A stretch of DNA of 12,745 nucleotides from an uncultured Actinomycetes bacterium (GTDB lineage Bacteria; Actinomycetota; Actinomycetes; Nanopelagicales; Nanopelagicaceae): assembly GCA_903844585.1 (NCBI GenBank), contig CAIMUD010000037.1:1-12745 (forward strand). Direction: 5' to 3'. Positions 1-8,068 of the stretch are shown here, piece by piece; within the stretch, counting starts at the first letter, position 1, and each line of letters opens with the position of its first letter. A program made the translations under genes and the position numbers. The notes beneath the pieces are model-generated. The model had not been told where the DNA came from. It worked only from the letters and a program-made list of their open reading frames with translations, and made no database searches.

Positions 1-1864
1 CATCGAAGAGCACAACTGAGAATGGACGACGACGTACCTTCTCTGTGAGCTGTCCGCCTTCGTCGTATCCAACATATCCTGGAGGTGCACCGAATAAACG
101 TGATGCCGTATGACGCTCTGAATATTCAGACATATCAAGTTGAATTAACGCGCTCTCATCACCAAATAAGAATGATGCGAGCGTGCGAGAAAGTTCAGTC
201 TTGCCAACACCAGATGGCCCAGCAAAGATAAATGAACCGCCGGGGCGCTTTGGATCTTTAAGTCCCGCGCGTGTACGACGGATAGCTTGTGACAACGCCT
301 TGATAGCTTGGTCTTGACCAATAACCCGACGGTGCAACTCATCTTCCATGCGAAGAAGTCGTGCAGTTTCTTCTTCAGTTAACTTAAATACAGGAATACC
401 AGTTGATGCAGAAAGAACTTGCGCGATGAGTTCTTCATCAACTTCTGTGACCTTATCTAAATCTGTTGCTTTCCAATTCTTTTCAGCCTCAGCCTTATCA
501 GCCATGAGGTGCTTCTCTTTGTCGCGAAGTGATGCTGCTCCTTCAAAATCTTGACCATCGATCGCAGATTCTTTTGCTTTGCGTGCTTCTGCGATCTTGT
601 CATCGAATGCGCGGAGTTCTGCAGGAGCAGTCATGCGCTTAATGCGAAGACGTGATCCTGCTTCATCGATGAGGTCGATTGCCTTATCTGGTAAGAATCG
701 ATCAGAGACGTAGCGATCGGCCATATTTGCAGCAGCTGCAAGCGCGCCATCGGTAATTGAAACTCTGTGGTGAGTTTCGTAACGATCGCGAAGACCCTTC
801 AAGATTTCAATAGTGTGTGCAACTGATGGCTCTTTCACCTGGATAGGTTGGAAGCGACGCTCGAGAGCTGCATCTTTTTCGATGTGCTTTCGATATTCCT
901 CAAGAGTTGTTGCTCCAATTGTCTGGAGTTCACCGCGTGCAAGCATCGGCTTCAAGATGCTTGCTGCATCGATTGCGCCTTCTGCTGCTCCTGCTCCAAC
1001 AAGCGTGTGAATCTCATCGATGAAGAGAATAATGTCACCGCGAGTTTTGATTTCCTTAAGTACTTTCTTGAGGCGCTCTTCAAAGTCTCCGCGGTAGCGG
1101 CTACCTGCAACTAGTGCGCCAAGATCAAGTGAGTAAAGTTGCTTATCCTTCAAAGTTTCTGGAACATCATTCTTGAAGATTGCTTGCGCAAGACCTTCAA
1201 CAACTGCAGTCTTTCCAACACCTGGTTCGCCAATTAGTACTGGGTTATTTTTTGTACGACGTGAAAGAACCTGCATAACGCGTTCAATTTCAGTTTCGCG
1301 TCCGATTACTGGGTCGAGCTTTCCTTCACGCGCAGCTTGTGTGAGGTTACGACCGAATTGATCAAGAACAAGTGAAGTTGATGGAGTGCCTTCAGCTGGT
1401 CCGCCGGATGCAACAGCTTCTTTTCCTTGATAGCCCGAGAGAAGTTGAATTACCTGCTGGCGAACACGGTTGAGATCGGCGCCAAGTTTTACAAGAACTT
1501 GCGCAGCAACGCCCTCACCTTCGCGAATAAGTCCGAGAAGAATATGTTCTGTTCCGATGTAGTTGTGTCCAAGTTGTAGAGCTTCACGAAGTGAGAGTTC
1601 TAGAACTTTCTTTGCACGAGGTGTAAATGGAATATGGCCACTCGGTGCTTGTTGACCTTGTCCAATAATTTCTTCAACTTGTGCGCGAACGCCTTCAAGT
1701 GAAATGCCAAGAGATTCGAGTCCCTTTGCAGCTACGCCTTCACCTTCGTGAATGAGGCCAAGGAGAATGTGCTCAGTTCCGATGTAGTTGTGATTAAGCA
1801 TGCGTGCTTCTTCTTGAGCCAAGACAACTACGCGTCTGGCTCGATCGGTAAAGCGCTCAAACAT
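1..1864 (-). CDS. clpC: ATP-dependent Clp protease ATP-binding subunit ClpC (3'-truncated by window edge)
   Basis: HSP100-family AAA+ unfoldase that feeds substrates to the ClpP peptidase in the cytoplasm. Translated from ATG at 1864, the frame stays open for 621 codons to the window edge; the family is usually about 830-850 residues, so roughly the last quarter is missing. Two Clp_N repeats lie at about 1-75 and 80-145, each with the phrase [16 protein letters not shown]-1 has Walker A GEPGVGKT (212-219) and Walker B ending FIDEIH (281-286). A UVR-type middle domain follows at about 415-465, which marks ClpC rather than ClpA or ClpB. AAA-2 has Walker A GPSGVGKT (549-556), and the sequence stops inside its Walker B (VVLFD, 617-621). 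The start is fixed by an AAAGGAG Shine-Dalgarno 7 nt upstream and by the canonical N-terminus [14 protein letters not shown] 119-bp gap separates it from the upstream gene, so it probably has its own promoter. Confidence 0.97.
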   Translation of the reverse strand, partial: MFERFTDRARRVVVLAQEEARMLNHNYIGTEHILLGLIHEGEGVAAKGLESLGISLEGVRAQVEEIIGQGQQAPSGHIPFTPRAKKVLELSLREALQLGHNYIGTEHILLGLIREGEGVAAQVLVKLGADLNRVRQQVIQLLSGYQGKEAVASGGPAEGTPSTSLVLDQFGRNLTQAAREGKLDPVIGRETEIERVMQVLSRRTKNNPVLIGEPGVGKTAVVEGLAQAIFKNDVPETLKDKQLYSLDLGALVAGSRYRGDFEERLKKVLKEIKTRGDIILFIDEIHTLVGAGAAEGAIDAASILKPMLARGELQTIGATTLEEYRKHIEKDAALERRFQPIQVKEPSVAHTIEILKGLRDRYETHHRVSITDGALAAAANMADRYVSDRFLPDKAIDLIDEAGSRLRIKRMTAPAELRAFDDKIAEARKAKESAIDGQDFEGAASLRDKEKHLMADKAEAEKNWKATDLDKVTEVDEELIAQVLSASTGIPVFKLTEEETARLLRMEDELHRRVIGQDQAIKALSQAIRRTRAGLKDPKRPGGSFIFAGPSGVGKTELSRTLASFLFGDESALIQLDMSEYSERHTASRLFGAPPGYVGYDEGGQLTEKVRRRPFSVVLFD

Positions 1865-1871
1865 CGGGAAT

Positions 1872-1878
1872 CTCCTTT
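1872..1878 (-). promoter_or_regulatory. Strong ribosome binding site of clpC
   Basis: Minus-strand AAAGGAG lies 7 nt before the ATG at 1864. It is one of the two best Shine-Dalgarno matches in the window and confirms the clpC start. Confidence 0.85.
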
Positions 1879-1914
1879 AGTAGCAGGTGCCCAGCCTATA
1901 ACTGAAGGCAGGTA

Positions 1915-1924
1915 CCTCGCGAGG
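1915..1924. promoter_or_regulatory. 10-bp perfect palindrome in the clpC leader (possible operator)
   Basis: CCTCGCGAGG is a perfect inverted repeat with no loop, followed on the minus strand by a palindromic GGTACC that overlaps it by two bases. It falls just downstream of the predicted transcription start of clpC, a suitable place for a repressor or activator site. Actinobacterial clp genes are often controlled by ClgR, whose boxes contain CGC and GCG separated by about five bases. Here CGC and GCG (1918-1926) are separated by only three, so a ClgR assignment is not supported. With no loop, it is unlikely to act as an RNA hairpin. Confidence 0.3.
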
Positions 1925-1935
1925 CGTACTTATAG

Positions 1936-1962
1936 AACACAAAATATGGGGTGCTTATTCCC
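1936..1962 (-). promoter_or_regulatory. Candidate SigR/SigH-type ECF promoter for clpC
   Basis: On the minus strand GGGAAT (1962-1957) is followed by exactly 18 nt and then GTT (1938-1936). This matches the GGAAT-N18-GTT pattern of actinobacterial SigR/SigH, the thiol-oxidative and heat stress sigma factors. In Streptomyces clpC belongs to the SigR regulon, so the target gene fits too. The start of transcription would lie near 1930, giving a leader of about 65 nt. An overlapping TATAAG (1934-1929) could serve a housekeeping sigma factor, but no TTGACA-like box lies 16-18 nt before it. The match was found by eye, without a background estimate. Confidence 0.5.
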
Positions 1963-1983
1963 GACCGGAACTAGAAATAGGAG

Positions 1984-2478
1984 CTAAAGGCTTAGGAGCA
2001 TGCGGGTATTGCCGAGGGTATTTGGCTTCACAGCTTCAAGGTCCAAGAACTCGGCCACACCAGTGTCGTAAGAGCGTAGAAGCTCTTTATACACATCGGG
2101 TTCAACTGGAGTGCCTTCAATTTCAACAAAGCCATGTCGGCCAAAGAATTCAGTTTGGAAAGTTAAACAAAAAATTCTGCCCACTCCAACTTCGCGGGCA
2201 CGTTTGATTATTGCTTCCAAAATTTGGTGACCGATGCCTTGCTTCTGTAACTCTTTCTTAACTGCAACGGTACGAACTTCTGCGAGGTCTTCCCAAAGAA
2301 TATGAAGTGCGCCGCAACCAACTAATACTCCATTTTCTTCTGCGACAACAAATTCTTGAACACTTTCATAGAGCGTGACAGTCTCTTTTGAGAGCATTCG
2401 GCCAGGTGCTGCATACGAATCAACGAGCTGGCGAATCGCTTTTACATCTGCAGTTTTAGCTGGGCGAATAAGTATCAT
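1984..2478 (-). CDS. argA: Stand-alone N-acetylglutamate synthase (GNAT family, S-NAGS/ArgA type)
   Basis: Predicted amino-acid N-acetyltransferase that transfers acetyl from acetyl-CoA to glutamate, the first step of arginine synthesis. The 164-residue protein is a single GNAT domain. The acetyl-CoA loop QKQGIG (78-83) fits Q/RxxGxG and follows the strand VRTVAV (68-73). Family-specific phrases, recalled from actinobacterial NAGS proteins, are TLYESVQEF (35-43), VGCGALHILWEDLAEVRTV (53-71), TEFFGRHGFVEIEGTPV (109-125) and GVAEFLDLEAVKPN (140-153). It lacks the amino-acid kinase domain of the classical long ArgA, as expected for the short actinobacterial class (Mycobacterium Rv2747 type). It begins 2 bp after the lysS stop with a weak Shine-Dalgarno, so it is probably the last gene of the operon. 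The substrate assignment rests on recalled similarity; a related GNAT with another amine substrate is possible. Confidence 0.85.
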   Translation of the reverse strand: MILIRPAKTADVKAIRQLVDSYAAPGRMLSKETVTLYESVQEFVVAEENGVLVGCGALHILWEDLAEVRTVAVKKELQKQGIGHQILEAIIKRAREVGVGRIFCLTFQTEFFGRHGFVEIEGTPVEPDVYKELLRSYDTGVAEFLDLEAVKPNTLGNTRMLLSL

Positions 2479-2480
2479 TC

Positions 2481-3989
2481 TTAATCAGTTTCTGGCTTCA
2501 CGAGTGGAAATAAAATCGTTTCGCGAATACCCAGACCAGTTAGGGCCATCAGCAAACGGTCGACTCCCATTCCCATTCCACCCATTGGTGGCATTGCATA
2601 CTCCATCGCGCGTAGGAAATCTTCATCCACTTGCATTGCTTCTAGATCGCCTTCCGCGCCGAGCGTTGCTTGTTCAACTAAACGATCACGTTGAATTACT
2701 GGATCAATTAATTCGGAGTACCCGGTAGCAAGCTCGAAACCATCAATATAGAGGTCCCACTTTTCTGCTACTCCAGGAATTTCGCGATGTGCACGCACAA
2801 GTGGAGATGTATCTACAGGGAAACCCATAACGAACGTTGGCTCAATGAGTTGATCCTTAGCAACGTGCTCGAATATTTCTTCTGCGAGTTTGCCTGTAAT
2901 CCACTTGGGATCAACCTTCATCCCGAGTTTTGTAGCAATTTTCTTCAAATCTTCAATTGGAGTAAGCGCGGTTACGGTTTCATCTACACCTTTTGAAATT
3001 GCTTCGTAAAGAGAAATTTCTTTCCAGTTGCCACCGAGATCTACTTTGCGTCCATCGTGGTGAGTCACAACGTGCGAGCCAGATACTGCCATCGCAGCGT
3101 TTTGCACTAGCTTTCGCGTTAAATCTGCGATCGAACGCCAATCACCATAAGCCTGATAACTCTCAATCATTGCAAACTCTGGAGAGTGCGAAGAGTCAGC
3201 GCCTTCATTTCGAAAATTGCGGTTAATTTCAAAAACTCTTTCAATTCCGCCCACCACGCAACGCTTTAAGAAAAGCTCCGGTGCGATGCGTAAATAGAGA
3301 TCCATGTCGTATGCATTGCTAAAGGATTTAAATGGGCGAGCCGCTGCTCCACCATGCATCACTTGCAACATTGGAGTTTCGACCTCGATGAAATCTTCGC
3401 CATGGAATGTTTCACGGAGTGAACGCATTACAGCTGGGCGAAGTCGAGCGTTTTCACGCGCTTCTGGTCGCACAATGAGATCGACATAACGCATGCGAAC
3501 ACGAGTCTCTTCTGACATTGGTTTGTGATCATTCGGCAGAGGCCGAAGTGATTTAGCCGCCATCGACCATGCGCTGGCAAGAATTGATAACTCACCGCGC
3601 TTTGAGGTGATTATCTCCCCGGTGACGCTGACGATGTCACCAAGATCAACATCACTCTTCCAAGTATCAAGAATCTCTTGGCCAACTTTATCGAGTGAAA
3701 GCATTGCTTGTAACTCTGTTCCATCGCCCTCGCGAAGAGTTGCAAAACAAAGTTTTCCTGTGTCTCGCTTAAAAATTATTCGACCGGTAAGGCTTTCAAT
3801 GTCTCCAGTTGCAACATCAATTGCTAACTCTGAATATTTTGCACGAACTTCTTTAAGTGACTTTGTTCGAGCTACTGAAACTGGATAAGGCTCAACACCG
3901 CGTTCGATGAGTCCAGCGCGCTTCTCGCGACGAATCCGAAGTTGTTCCGGAAGATCGTCCTCGATTGGAGCGTTGTTTTCATTACTCAT
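2481..3989 (-). CDS. lysS: Lysyl-tRNA synthetase, class II
   Basis: Charges tRNA-Lys with lysine in the cytoplasm. The 502-residue length is normal for the family. An N-terminal OB-fold tRNA anticodon-binding domain spans about 65-150, followed by the class II catalytic core. Motif 1 lies around EVETPMLQVMHGGAAARPF (202-220), motif 2 is RVFEINRNFRNEG (251-263), and motif 3 is GMGMGVDRLLMALTG (471-485), followed by IRETILFPLV. The lysine-pocket region reads FELATGYSELIDP (418-430), the wording typical of actinobacterial LysS rather than the ANAYTEL of E. coli. The ATG at 3989 comes 18 bp after the coaX stop; the Shine-Dalgarno is poor (AGGT about 13 nt upstream), suggesting coupling to upstream translation. 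In Mycobacterium lysS is followed by lsr2 and clpC; here argA takes that slot. Confidence 0.97.
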   Translation of the reverse strand: MSNENNAPIEDDLPEQLRIRREKRAGLIERGVEPYPVSVARTKSLKEVRAKYSELAIDVATGDIESLTGRIIFKRDTGKLCFATLREGDGTELQAMLSLDKVGQEILDTWKSDVDLGDIVSVTGEIITSKRGELSILASAWSMAAKSLRPLPNDHKPMSEETRVRMRYVDLIVRPEARENARLRPAVMRSLRETFHGEDFIEVETPMLQVMHGGAAARPFKSFSNAYDMDLYLRIAPELFLKRCVVGGIERVFEINRNFRNEGADSSHSPEFAMIESYQAYGDWRSIADLTRKLVQNAAMAVSGSHVVTHHDGRKVDLGGNWKEISLYEAISKGVDETVTALTPIEDLKKIATKLGMKVDPKWITGKLAEEIFEHVAKDQLIEPTFVMGFPVDTSPLVRAHREIPGVAEKWDLYIDGFELATGYSELIDPVIQRDRLVEQATLGAEGDLEAMQVDEDFLRAMEYAMPPMGGMGMGVDRLLMALTGLGIRETILFPLVKPETD

Positions 3990-4007
3990 AGAGCGTGAGT
4001 CTACCTA

Positions 4008-4772
4008 TTAGATATTTCTCTCGTGGATAAGGCGCAGGCCAATCAGGGTCAGATCTGGCTCGTGTTCATCAATTGTTTCGGCAACTCCAATAATTAAAGG
4101 GGCAAGACCGCCAGTTGCAATAACTGTTGGGGTCTGGTCATAACTCAGCGCAAGTTCTGCAGTAATTCGATCAACAAGGCCATCTACTTGGCCAGCGAAT
4201 CCAAAAATAGTTCCGGATTGAAGAGCTTCAACAGTATTTTTCCCGATAACGTTTTTTGGGCGAATCAATTCCACTTTACGAAGTTGTGCTGCTCTAGCAG
4301 CTAATGCATCTACTGAAATTTCAATTCCTGGAGCAAGTGCACCGCCTAGAAATTCACCTTTTGGTGAAACAACATCGAGATTAGTCGATGTACCGAAATC
4401 TACAACAATTGCAGGTCCGCCATAAAGAACGTGCGCAGCAAGAGTATTTACAATTCGATCAGCGCCAATTTCTTTAGGATTATCGACTAGAAGTTGTACG
4501 CCAGTTTTTGTGCCGGGCTCAACAATTGTTGTACGAATTTCGGCAAAATAAGTTGCAATCATTGTTCGCAATTCACGAAGGGTTGCCGGAACAGTTGAGC
4601 AGATTGAAAGACCCGTTATTTCATAATCAGCAACAAGGGCCTTATATTGCAGCCAGAGTTCATCGGCTGTTGTGCGCGGATCGGTTTTGACGCGCCAAGA
4701 TCTGACTAACTCTTCCTTATTGAAGACTCCCAGAACTGTGTTGGTATTTCCTACATCAACTGTTAGCAACAT
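4008..4772 (-). CDS. coaX: Type III pantothenate kinase
   Basis: Phosphorylates pantothenate to 4'-phosphopantothenate, the first committed step of CoA synthesis, using the CoaX fold (ASKHA superfamily) that is insensitive to CoA feedback. The 254 residues match the family. Visible motifs are the phosphate-binding DVGNTNTVLGVF (6-17), the pantothenate-binding GADR (103-106), the nucleotide-binding DFGTSTNLDVV (125-135), and GGALAPGIEISVDALAARAA (143-162). The ATG at 4772 lies 2 bp after the nadC stop, with GGAG 5 nt upstream overlapping that stop codon, so translation is probably coupled. Together with panC three genes upstream it links pantothenate formation to its activation within one operon. 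Confidence 0.96.
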   Translation of the reverse strand: MLLTVDVGNTNTVLGVFNKEELVRSWRVKTDPRTTADELWLQYKALVADYEITGLSICSTVPATLRELRTMIATYFAEIRTTIVEPGTKTGVQLLVDNPKEIGADRIVNTLAAHVLYGGPAIVVDFGTSTNLDVVSPKGEFLGGALAPGIEISVDALAARAAQLRKVELIRPKNVIGKNTVEALQSGTIFGFAGQVDGLVDRITAELALSYDQTPTVIATGGLAPLIIGVAETIDEHEPDLTLIGLRLIHERNI

Positions 4773-4774
4773 GG

Positions 4775-5611
4775 CTACTCCGCTCTCAAATCTAACCCGA
4801 TATCAAAAACTGGCGCTGAATGTGTAAGAGCGCCAATGGCAAGAAAGTCCACTCCGGTTTCGGCATACGCTCTGGCGTTCTCCAAGTTGATCCCACCCGA
4901 TGCTTCAAGGGCAACCTTTCCTGCAACTATTGCAACTGCTTCTTTGCATTGCTCTGGAGTCATATTGTCTAGTAGAACCAAATCTGGTTTTTCAGTAAGT
5001 ACATCCTTGAGTTGCTCCAACGTATCTACTTCAATTTCGATTTGCGCACTTGGATATTTTGCACGAACTTTATTAAATGCCTCTTTAACTCCACCCGCCG
5101 CTGCAATGTGATTATCTTTTATGAGCGCCGCATCGCTAAGGGACATCCTGTGATTGGTTCCGCCACCAATTCTTACAGCGTACTTTTCAAGTTTGCGATA
5201 TCCAGGAGTTGTTTTTCTTGTATCTCTGACTCTGCATTTTGTACCGGCAATCTCCTTCACCCAAATAGATGTAAGGGTGGCTATGCCGCTCAAATGGCTA
5301 TAAAAATTTAAGGCGGTGCGCTCAGCAAGCAAAATCGCGCGCGTATCACCACGGACACTCATAAGCGTTGTTCCAGCTTTGACTTGCGTTCCATCTTCAA
5401 CTAAAACTTTTATATCGGTTAGTCCAACTTCTTCGAGCACAGTTTTAGCCATTAAAACTCCAGCAACGACGCCAGCTTTTCGGGCGACAAAATCTGCCAC
5501 AACTTTTTCAGATCCGCTGACTGTTGCCATTGAAGTGATGTCTTCTCCCCCGGCTAGATCTTCCTCGAGCGCCTTTTTAATTAACTCTCTATTAATTGGA
5601 ACGTAACTCAT
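4775..5611 (-). CDS. nadC: Nicotinate-nucleotide diphosphorylase (carboxylating), quinolinate phosphoribosyltransferase
   Basis: Converts quinolinate and PRPP to nicotinate mononucleotide, CO2 and pyrophosphate in de novo NAD synthesis. From the ATG at 5611 it has 278 residues, normal for NadC. Motifs include RDTRKTTPGYR (129-139), GGGTNHRMSLSDAALIKDNH (149-168), the C-terminal LEASGGI (235-241) and VDFLAIGALTHSAP (254-267). The same frame is open 25 codons further, to an ATG at 5686, but that extension lies inside nadB. The 5611 start is preferred because it forms an ATGA overlap with the nadB stop, has AGGAGGT nine bases upstream, and begins at the expected point of the family. Confidence 0.97.
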   Translation of the reverse strand: MSYVPINRELIKKALEEDLAGGEDITSMATVSGSEKVVADFVARKAGVVAGVLMAKTVLEEVGLTDIKVLVEDGTQVKAGTTLMSVRGDTRAILLAERTALNFYSHLSGIATLTSIWVKEIAGTKCRVRDTRKTTPGYRKLEKYAVRIGGGTNHRMSLSDAALIKDNHIAAAGGVKEAFNKVRAKYPSAQIEIEVDTLEQLKDVLTEKPDLVLLDNMTPEQCKEAVAIVAGKVALEASGGINLENARAYAETGVDFLAIGALTHSAPVFDIGLDLRAE

Positions 5612-7221
5612 TTTGTCTTTACCTCCTGATAGCCAGTTCGCCAATTTCCTTGTGGATCTAGTTGTTGCAATATTCTCTTTCGCCATTCGTTACTAGTCAG
5701 AGGAAAATCTTCTCTCCAGTGTGAGCCTCGAGTTTCTTGGCGAATGAGGGCTGCTTTAAGAATTGCTTGCACCAATTGGAAAAGATTCGTCGTCTCCCAT
5801 GCTTCAACACATGGCGCCGAACTCTTCTTATCTTCTATACGCGTTAGATCTGAACTAGTGCGAATTAACGAATCTGAAGATCTAAGAACTCCCGCGCCAC
5901 GGCTCATTGAATTTTGAATCTCTTGTCTTGCAGATGGATCAATGAGTAGGGCTCGCGAGCTATTTTCTACAGGTTCGCCTTGCTCGGGAAGATTGGCCGC
6001 AATATCTGCTGCGATGCGCGAACTAAAAACTAAACCTTCTAGGAGCGAATTGCTAGCTAACCTATTTGCACCATGGACTCCAGAGCACGCAGTCTCTCCA
6101 CATGCATACAGACCGGCAACGCTTGTTCTTCCATGTAAATCAACTCGGACTCCGCCTGATGCATAGTGCGATGCAGGTGAGACTGGAATTAACTCCTTAA
6201 TTGGATTAATTCCGTTAGAAATACATGATGCATAAATAGTTGGGAATCGACTTTCAAATCCTTGGATATGCCTAACATCTAGCCAAACATGTTGCTTTCT
6301 GCTTTCTTGCATCTTTCTCATGATTGCAATTGCGACAACATCTCGTGGCGCTAGCTCTGCAAGCGGATGCTGATCAACCATAAATCTCTTGCCGTCGTCA
6401 TCTAGTAGGTACGCACCTTCACCACGGACAGCTTCACTAATGAGAGGTTGCTGTCCAGAGCGTTCTTCTCCGAGCCATAACACTGTTGGGTGAAACTGAA
6501 TGAATTCAACGTCAGCAACTTTCGCACCGGCGCGGAGCGCAAGTGCAACGCCATCACCAGTTGAAACAGCTGGGTTAGTGGTCTGAGCAAAAACTTGTCC
6601 GAGCCCTCCGGTGGCAAGCACAACTGCCTTCGCCATCGCCTGGCCAACTCCATCACGACTTCCCTCGCCAATAACGTGCAGAGTCACACCGCACACTGCA
6701 CCGCTCTTATCTTTGAGTGCATCAAGTACGAGGGCGTGTTCGACAAGTTCTATTTCAGGATCAGATTGAATTGCTGCGATAAGCGCGCGTTCTACTTCAG
6801 CACCTGTTGCATCCCCGCCTGCATGCAAAATTCTATTTCGCAAGTGACCACCTTCACGAGACAGCGCAATCTCGCCGCTCTCTTCTCGATCGAAAATAGC
6901 ACCGCGTTCAATAAGTTTGCGAACAGCTTCTGGTCCTTCTGTAACTAAAACTCTCACTGCTTCTACATCACATAAATCTGCGCCAGCAACAAGTGTGTCT
7001 TTTAAATGTTGTTCAGGTGTATCTCCTTCACCAAGTGCTGCAGCAATTCCACCTTGTGCCCACTTTGTAGAACCTTCATCAACTTTTGATTTAGTTACAA
7101 GTAAAACCGATAAACCAAATGTGCGTGCTTGCAGCGCTGTTGTTAGACCTGCAATTCCAGACCCAACCACAATGACATCTGCTTGTGCGCTCCAGCCTGG
7201 AGCAGCGGCAAGTAACTTCAT
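5608..7221 (-). CDS. nadB: L-aspartate oxidase
   Basis: FAD enzyme that oxidises L-aspartate to iminoaspartate, which NadA condenses to quinolinate in de novo NAD synthesis. The 537 residues fit the succinate dehydrogenase/fumarate reductase flavoprotein-like family. The Rossmann FAD motif is VIVVGSGIAG (16-25), followed by STKWAQGGIAAAL (51-63) and the HPT triplet with H244. R293 in APRDVV and H352 in SHYASGG occupy the places of the catalytic Arg and His of E. coli NadB. ACGETACSGVHGANRLASNS (373-392) is the second FAD-contact region, and TRGSHWREDFP (497-507) closes the helical C-terminal domain. The start ATG shares one base with the panC stop (TAATG), and the end overlaps nadC by 4 bp. 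nadA is not in this window; it may lie elsewhere in the genome. Confidence 0.97.
   Translation of the reverse strand: MKLLAAAPGWSAQADVIVVGSGIAGLTTALQARTFGLSVLLVTKSKVDEGSTKWAQGGIAAALGEGDTPEQHLKDTLVAGADLCDVEAVRVLVTEGPEAVRKLIERGAIFDREESGEIALSREGGHLRNRILHAGGDATGAEVERALIAAIQSDPEIELVEHALVLDALKDKSGAVCGVTLHVIGEGSRDGVGQAMAKAVVLATGGLGQVFAQTTNPAVSTGDGVALALRAGAKVADVEFIQFHPTVLWLGEERSGQQPLISEAVRGEGAYLLDDDGKRFMVDQHPLAELAPRDVVAIAIMRKMQESRKQHVWLDVRHIQGFESRFPTIYASCISNGINPIKELIPVSPASHYASGGVRVDLHGRTSVAGLYACGETACSGVHGANRLASNSLLEGLVFSSRIAADIAANLPEQGEPVENSSRALLIDPSARQEIQNSMSRGAGVLRSSDSLIRTSSDLTRIEDKKSSAPCVEAWETTNLFQLVQAILKAALIRQETRGSHWREDFPLTSNEWRKRILQQLDPQGNWRTGYQEVKTK
5621..5627 (-). promoter_or_regulatory. Ribosome binding site that fixes the nadC start
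   Basis: Minus-strand AGGAGGT, a full anti-16S match, lies 9 nt before the ATG at 5611 and inside the end of nadB. It selects this start over the in-frame ATG at 5686 and suggests that nadC is translated strongly even without coupling to nadB. Confidence 0.85.
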
Positions 7222-8015
7222 TATTCGCCACCGATGTTCATCTGCATATTGTCGAGCAAACGAACCCCATTAAGCCACCCGGCAACAATCCCACGCTTCT
7301 TTTGCGTCGTTGGGCTGGCCTTGGTGAAATCTTTCTCATCAATTATTTCCGCATAATCAACTATGAAGCCTTCTTCAGTAGCTAGGACTTCATATAAAAC
7401 TTTCCGAGCGCTTTCAAGCGAATTAGTCTTACTCGCAGTCATGAGGGCACGTGAAATCACCGATGCTTTTACTCGTGAGCTTTCGTCGAGTCGCACATTG
7501 CGAGATGACATAGCAAGTCCGTCAGGTTCGCGCGCAATGGGCGCCGCAATTATTTCAATCTCGCCCGCAATGGTTTTTACCAAGGTGAGCTGCTGAAAAT
7601 CTTTTTCACCGAATACTGCTTGCTGAGGTTTTACTAAATCAAAAAGCCTTTTCACAACAGTTAAGACTCCATCGAAATGTCCTTGGCGCGAAGCGCCTTC
7701 GTAAATACTTCCGAGATCGCCTGCAGAGATAACCTGTGGCGCAGCAGGATAAATTTCATTTTGGTTTGGAAGCCAAAGGTGAGTTACTCCAGATGCAGCG
7801 GCGAGTTCAATATCTCGATCTGGTGTGCGGGGATATTTTGCTAAATCTTCGGCGTTTTCAAACTGCAATGGATTTACAAAGATACTTGCAACAACGATTT
7901 CGTTGAACTCTTTAGCAACCTTAAAAAGCGAAGCATGGCCTGCATGAAGAGCGCCCATGGTTGGTACAAATGCGCAGCCAGAAACCAACTCCGTTGAGTT
8001 TGTAACTATCTTCAT
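7221..8015 (-). CDS. panC: Pantothenate synthetase (pantoate-beta-alanine ligase)
   Basis: Joins pantoate and beta-alanine with ATP to make pantothenate, via a pantoyl-adenylate. Motifs are PTMGALHAGH (18-27, the HIGH-like nucleotide-binding motif), FVNPLQF (46-52), FGEKDFQQL (135-143) and the KMSKS-like DGLAMSSRN (165-173). The 264 residues are slightly short for the family, mainly because the segment before VPTMG is only about 16 residues. The ATG at 8015 is supported by GGAG 6 nt upstream. The usual actinobacterial neighbour panD (beta-alanine supply) is not next to it; instead nadB follows at once through a TAATG stop/start overlap. Both NAD and pantothenate routes draw on aspartate, which may explain the grouping (inference). 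Confidence 0.96.
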   Translation of the reverse strand: MKIVTNSTELVSGCAFVPTMGALHAGHASLFKVAKEFNEIVVASIFVNPLQFENAEDLAKYPRTPDRDIELAAASGVTHLWLPNQNEIYPAAPQVISAGDLGSIYEGASRQGHFDGVLTVVKRLFDLVKPQQAVFGEKDFQQLTLVKTIAGEIEIIAAPIAREPDGLAMSSRNVRLDESSRVKASVISRALMTASKTNSLESARKVLYEVLATEEGFIVDYAEIIDEKDFTKASPTTQKKRGIVAGWLNGVRLLDNMQMNIGGE

Positions 8016-8068
8016 ATCTGGCTCCAGTCCTTTCAGGTACCGGGCGATGATGAGAAAAGTTTAGAGGT
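8016..8068 (-). promoter_or_regulatory. folK-panC intergenic gap with panC ribosome binding site
   Basis: This 53-bp gap is the largest between hpt and argA. It holds GGAG at 8025-8022, 6 nt before the panC ATG. I see no convincing -35/-10 pair and no terminator hairpin. In other Actinobacteria extra genes commonly lie between folK and panC (in Mycobacterium Rv3605c-Rv3603c), so this is where the cluster has contracted. A weak internal promoter cannot be excluded. Confidence 0.5.

Noticed and set aside
3..22. The first bases (GAAGAGCAC followed by CTGAGAA) resemble the Illumina adapter found at the other end.
   Set aside because: On the minus strand these bases encode the conserved ClpC Walker B-2 region ([10 protein letters not shown]) in the correct frame, so the likeness is chance.
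1865..1983. Possible intrinsic terminator after argA.
   Set aside because: I looked for a GC stem followed by a T-run on the minus strand and found none; the palindrome at 1915-1924 has no loop and no T tract.
1748..1987. Plus-strand open frame of 79 codons crossing the clpC start and the intergenic region.
   Set aside because: It is mostly antisense to the conserved clpC 5' end, and its product has no recognisable domain or convincing ribosome binding site.
5612..5686. N-terminal extension of NadC from the ATG at 5686.
   Set aside because: It lies within nadB, lacks family similarity, and is beaten by the AGGAGGT-supported ATG at 5611 that overlaps the nadB stop.
6917..7273. Plus-strand open frame of 118 codons opposite nadB and panC.
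   Set aside because: It is a shadow of two well-supported genes, Ser/Ala/Pro-rich as antisense frames often are, with no domain. The same applies to the other plus-strand frames in the window.
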